Part shown: positions 62,950 to 64,000 of the stretch, in pieces
Position numbering within the stretch: position 1 is the stretch's first letter
How the letters are laid out: each line of letters begins with the position of its first letter
Source of the DNA: Candidatus Zhuqueibacterota bacterium
Lineage (GTDB): Bacteria; Zhuqueibacterota; Zhuqueibacteria; Oceanimicrobiales; Oceanimicrobiaceae
NCBI GenBank assembly: GCA_029262055.1
Contig: JAJDAD010000040.1
Location: 23,264 to 87,263 of the forward strand
Direction: 5' to 3'
DNA: 64,000 nucleotides
Notes under the pieces: model-generated
Told to the model about the DNA's origin: nothing
The model's database searches: none
Seen by the model: only the letters and a program-made list of their open reading frames with translations
Position numbers and translations under genes: made by a program

Positions 62950-63720
62950 GTGCAAAATTCAGATATAATCTACTGGGCATTGGTCACCGGGATCCTGAGT
63001 GCATTGGCCACAGGTCTTGGGGCCATTCCGGTCGCCTATATCGCCAACAGGTCAACGGTCGTGCGTGCGTTTTCCGGCGCCGTTGCCGCGGGCATGATGA
63101 TTTCGGCCTCTGTGTTTTCAATTGCGCAGGAAGGGATTGCCTTAAAGAGCCAACGCCCATCAGCGCCGTACGAAGTGATCGCTGGCATTATGCTAGGCGC
63201 ACTTTTTTTCTGGTTTGTGGAAAAGAAGCTCAGTGGAAGGGATTTGTCGTTTGGTGGCAGTGGCGGTTCGCGGCGTGGCTTTCTTGTTTTCCTGGCGATG
63301 TTCATTCATTCTTTTCCGGAAGGCATTGCCATCGGGGTCGGATTCGCCACAGGTGATTTCGGGTTCGGACTTCTCATTGCCCTGGCAATTTCGGTGCACA
63401 ATATTCCGGAGGGCATCGCGATTTCGTTACCAATGCGGGCCGAGGGGGCCTCTTTCGGGAAGTGCTTTATGTTTTCCGTCCTTTCCAGCGTGCCGCAACC
63501 GCTGGCTGCTGTGCCCGCGGTACTGGCGGTCTCGTTCTTTCAGCCGGTGCTGGCGACCGGGTTGGGCTTCGCCGCGGGCGCGATGATCTATCTGGTCGTC
63601 GATGAACTCATCCCCGAATCTCTGGCAGAAGGCGGCCGGTCTTTGACTGCGTGGGGCGTAATGGTAGGCCTGGGCGGAATGCTGTTGCTGACAACGTTAC
63701 TGGAGCTGGTGACGGTGTAG
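62950..63720 (+). CDS. ZIP-family metal transporter
   Basis: This 256-residue protein has eight helices and a histidine-poor loop. Helices 4 and 5 carry the metal-site motifs HSFPEGIAIGVG and SVHNIPEGIAIS, as in ZupT. It imports zinc or other divalent metals. The start is GTG 62950; no strong ribosome site is visible. The terminator upstream makes it an independent unit. Confidence 0.9.
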   Translation: MQNSDIIYWALVTGILSALATGLGAIPVAYIANRSTVVRAFSGAVAAGMMISASVFSIAQEGIALKSQRPSAPYEVIAGIMLGALFFWFVEKKLSGRDLSFGGSGGSRRGFLVFLAMFIHSFPEGIAIGVGFATGDFGFGLLIALAISVHNIPEGIAISLPMRAEGASFGKCFMFSVLSSVPQPLAAVPAVLAVSFFQPVLATGLGFAAGAMIYLVVDELIPESLAEGGRSLTAWGVMVGLGGMLLLTTLLELVTV

Positions 63721-63780
63721 TTGTGAGTAGAGGCCGTTTGCCGTCTCCCGAGCTTGTGACAGTTTAGTGTGAGTAGAAGG
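63703..63780. repeat. imperfect direct repeat over the 3' end of the ZIP gene
   Basis: A 31-bp stretch at 63703-63733, covering the ZIP stop codon, is repeated with about five differences at 63750-63780 (both contain GTGAGTAGA). This suggests a small local duplication. Confidence 0.45.
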
Positions 63781-63860
63781 TGTAGACCTAACCAGGAGGG
63801 AGTTTGTGTGTGAGAGGGTTGTGGTGCGGTCGCATGCGTGGCCAATAGGTGGGAGTCACC

Positions 63861-63884
63861 GGTAGTGTCACGATTTTTGTGTAA
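63861..63884. mobile_element. probable left terminal repeat of an insertion sequence (IS256-like)
   Basis: The sequence starting GGTAGTGTCACGATTTTTGT resembles terminal inverted repeats of IS256-family elements, which read toward TTACACAAAAATC. No transposase lies inside the window; it would have to begin beyond the right edge. The call is by eye and tentative. Confidence 0.35.
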
Positions 63885-63889
63885 CTATC

Positions 63890-63940
63890 GAAAGTGGGTG
63901 ACGGAGCTAACTCGTAGAGTTAGCGGAGTTACCCACTTTC
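63890..63940. repeat. 51-nt interrupted inverted repeat
   Basis: The outer arms GAAAGTGGGT (63890-63899) and ACCCACTTTC (63931-63940) enclose a perfect inner hairpin GCTAACTC-GTA-GAGTTAGC (63906-63924). It follows directly after the putative IS end and could shield an incoming element from read-through. Confidence 0.6.
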
Positions 63941-64000
63941 CTCAGGGCCGGGAAAATCCCTTTGAGTAAATGATTCTTGTGTAATACATTTGATGCACCT

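Overview
The window looks like a chromosomal segment of a free-living, aerobically respiring, Gram-negative-type bacterium, most likely from an uncultured lineage of the FCB/KSB1-Calditrichota kind. This placement is inferred from gene content: a beta-propeller/Y_Y_Y LytS-type histidine kinase with a LytTR regulator, alternative complex III fused by operon to a caa3 oxidase, many lipoproteins and TolC/HlyD export genes. No rRNA, tRNA, CRISPR array or prophage was seen. Coding density is high, with many 4-8 bp gene overlaps, and several starts are GTG or TTG.

Layout. (1) 1-8355, minus: a glycan operon with a Wzx-type flippase, a GT39-like membrane glycosyltransferase, a glucuronyl C5-epimerase-like protein, a GT4 glycosyltransferase, a glycerophosphodiester phosphodiesterase and an M23 peptidase that runs off the left edge. 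(2) 8643-18411: small transcription units, namely two unrecognised paired proteins, a DUF5658-like protein, VOC/AraC, YHS, an FMN reductase, an SdpR-SdpI-YheT operon, a cold-shock protein, SodC and an EAL-like/HDOD protein. (3) 18520-29149, minus: a TPR lipoprotein, a LytTR/LytS-type two-component pair, a decayed DNRLRE-like gene, a leucine-rich-repeat lipoprotein, a GH113-like mannanase and an ATC-hydrolase-like pair. (4) 29857-42553, plus: a complete respiratory operon, ActABCDEF, a small membrane protein, SCO, and caa3 oxidase subunits II-I-III-IV. (5) 42561-49633, minus: a five-gene operon combining a TackOD1 zinc-ribbon/degenerate-GGDEF regulator, a processive GT2 synthase, a TolC protein fused to a GH18-like TIM barrel, an HlyD-type periplasmic adaptor and a beta-propeller lipoprotein. 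I consider this the best candidate for an undescribed system: a synthase-dependent exopolysaccharide exported through TolC/HlyD. (6) 49984-55728: a PilB/GspE ATPase with MshEN domains and a ComFB protein (both families linked to cyclic dinucleotides), a DCC-family oxidoreductase, a VapBC toxin-antitoxin pair and an erythromycin-esterase-like lipoprotein. (7) 56852-62734: an Rrf2 regulator divergent from a second cytochrome oxidase operon, ending with a small CPSC protein and a fatty-acid-hydroxylase-like enzyme. (8) 62950-64000: a ZIP metal transporter and what looks like the left end of an insertion sequence.

How it fits together: electrons from quinol pass through alternative complex III to the A2-type caa3 oxidase encoded in the same operon. 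A second oxidase, of A1 type, is probably under Rrf2 (Fe-S) control. Two separate polysaccharide systems (Wzx-dependent and synthase/TolC-dependent) plus several candidate c-di-GMP-responsive proteins suggest a surface-associated lifestyle.
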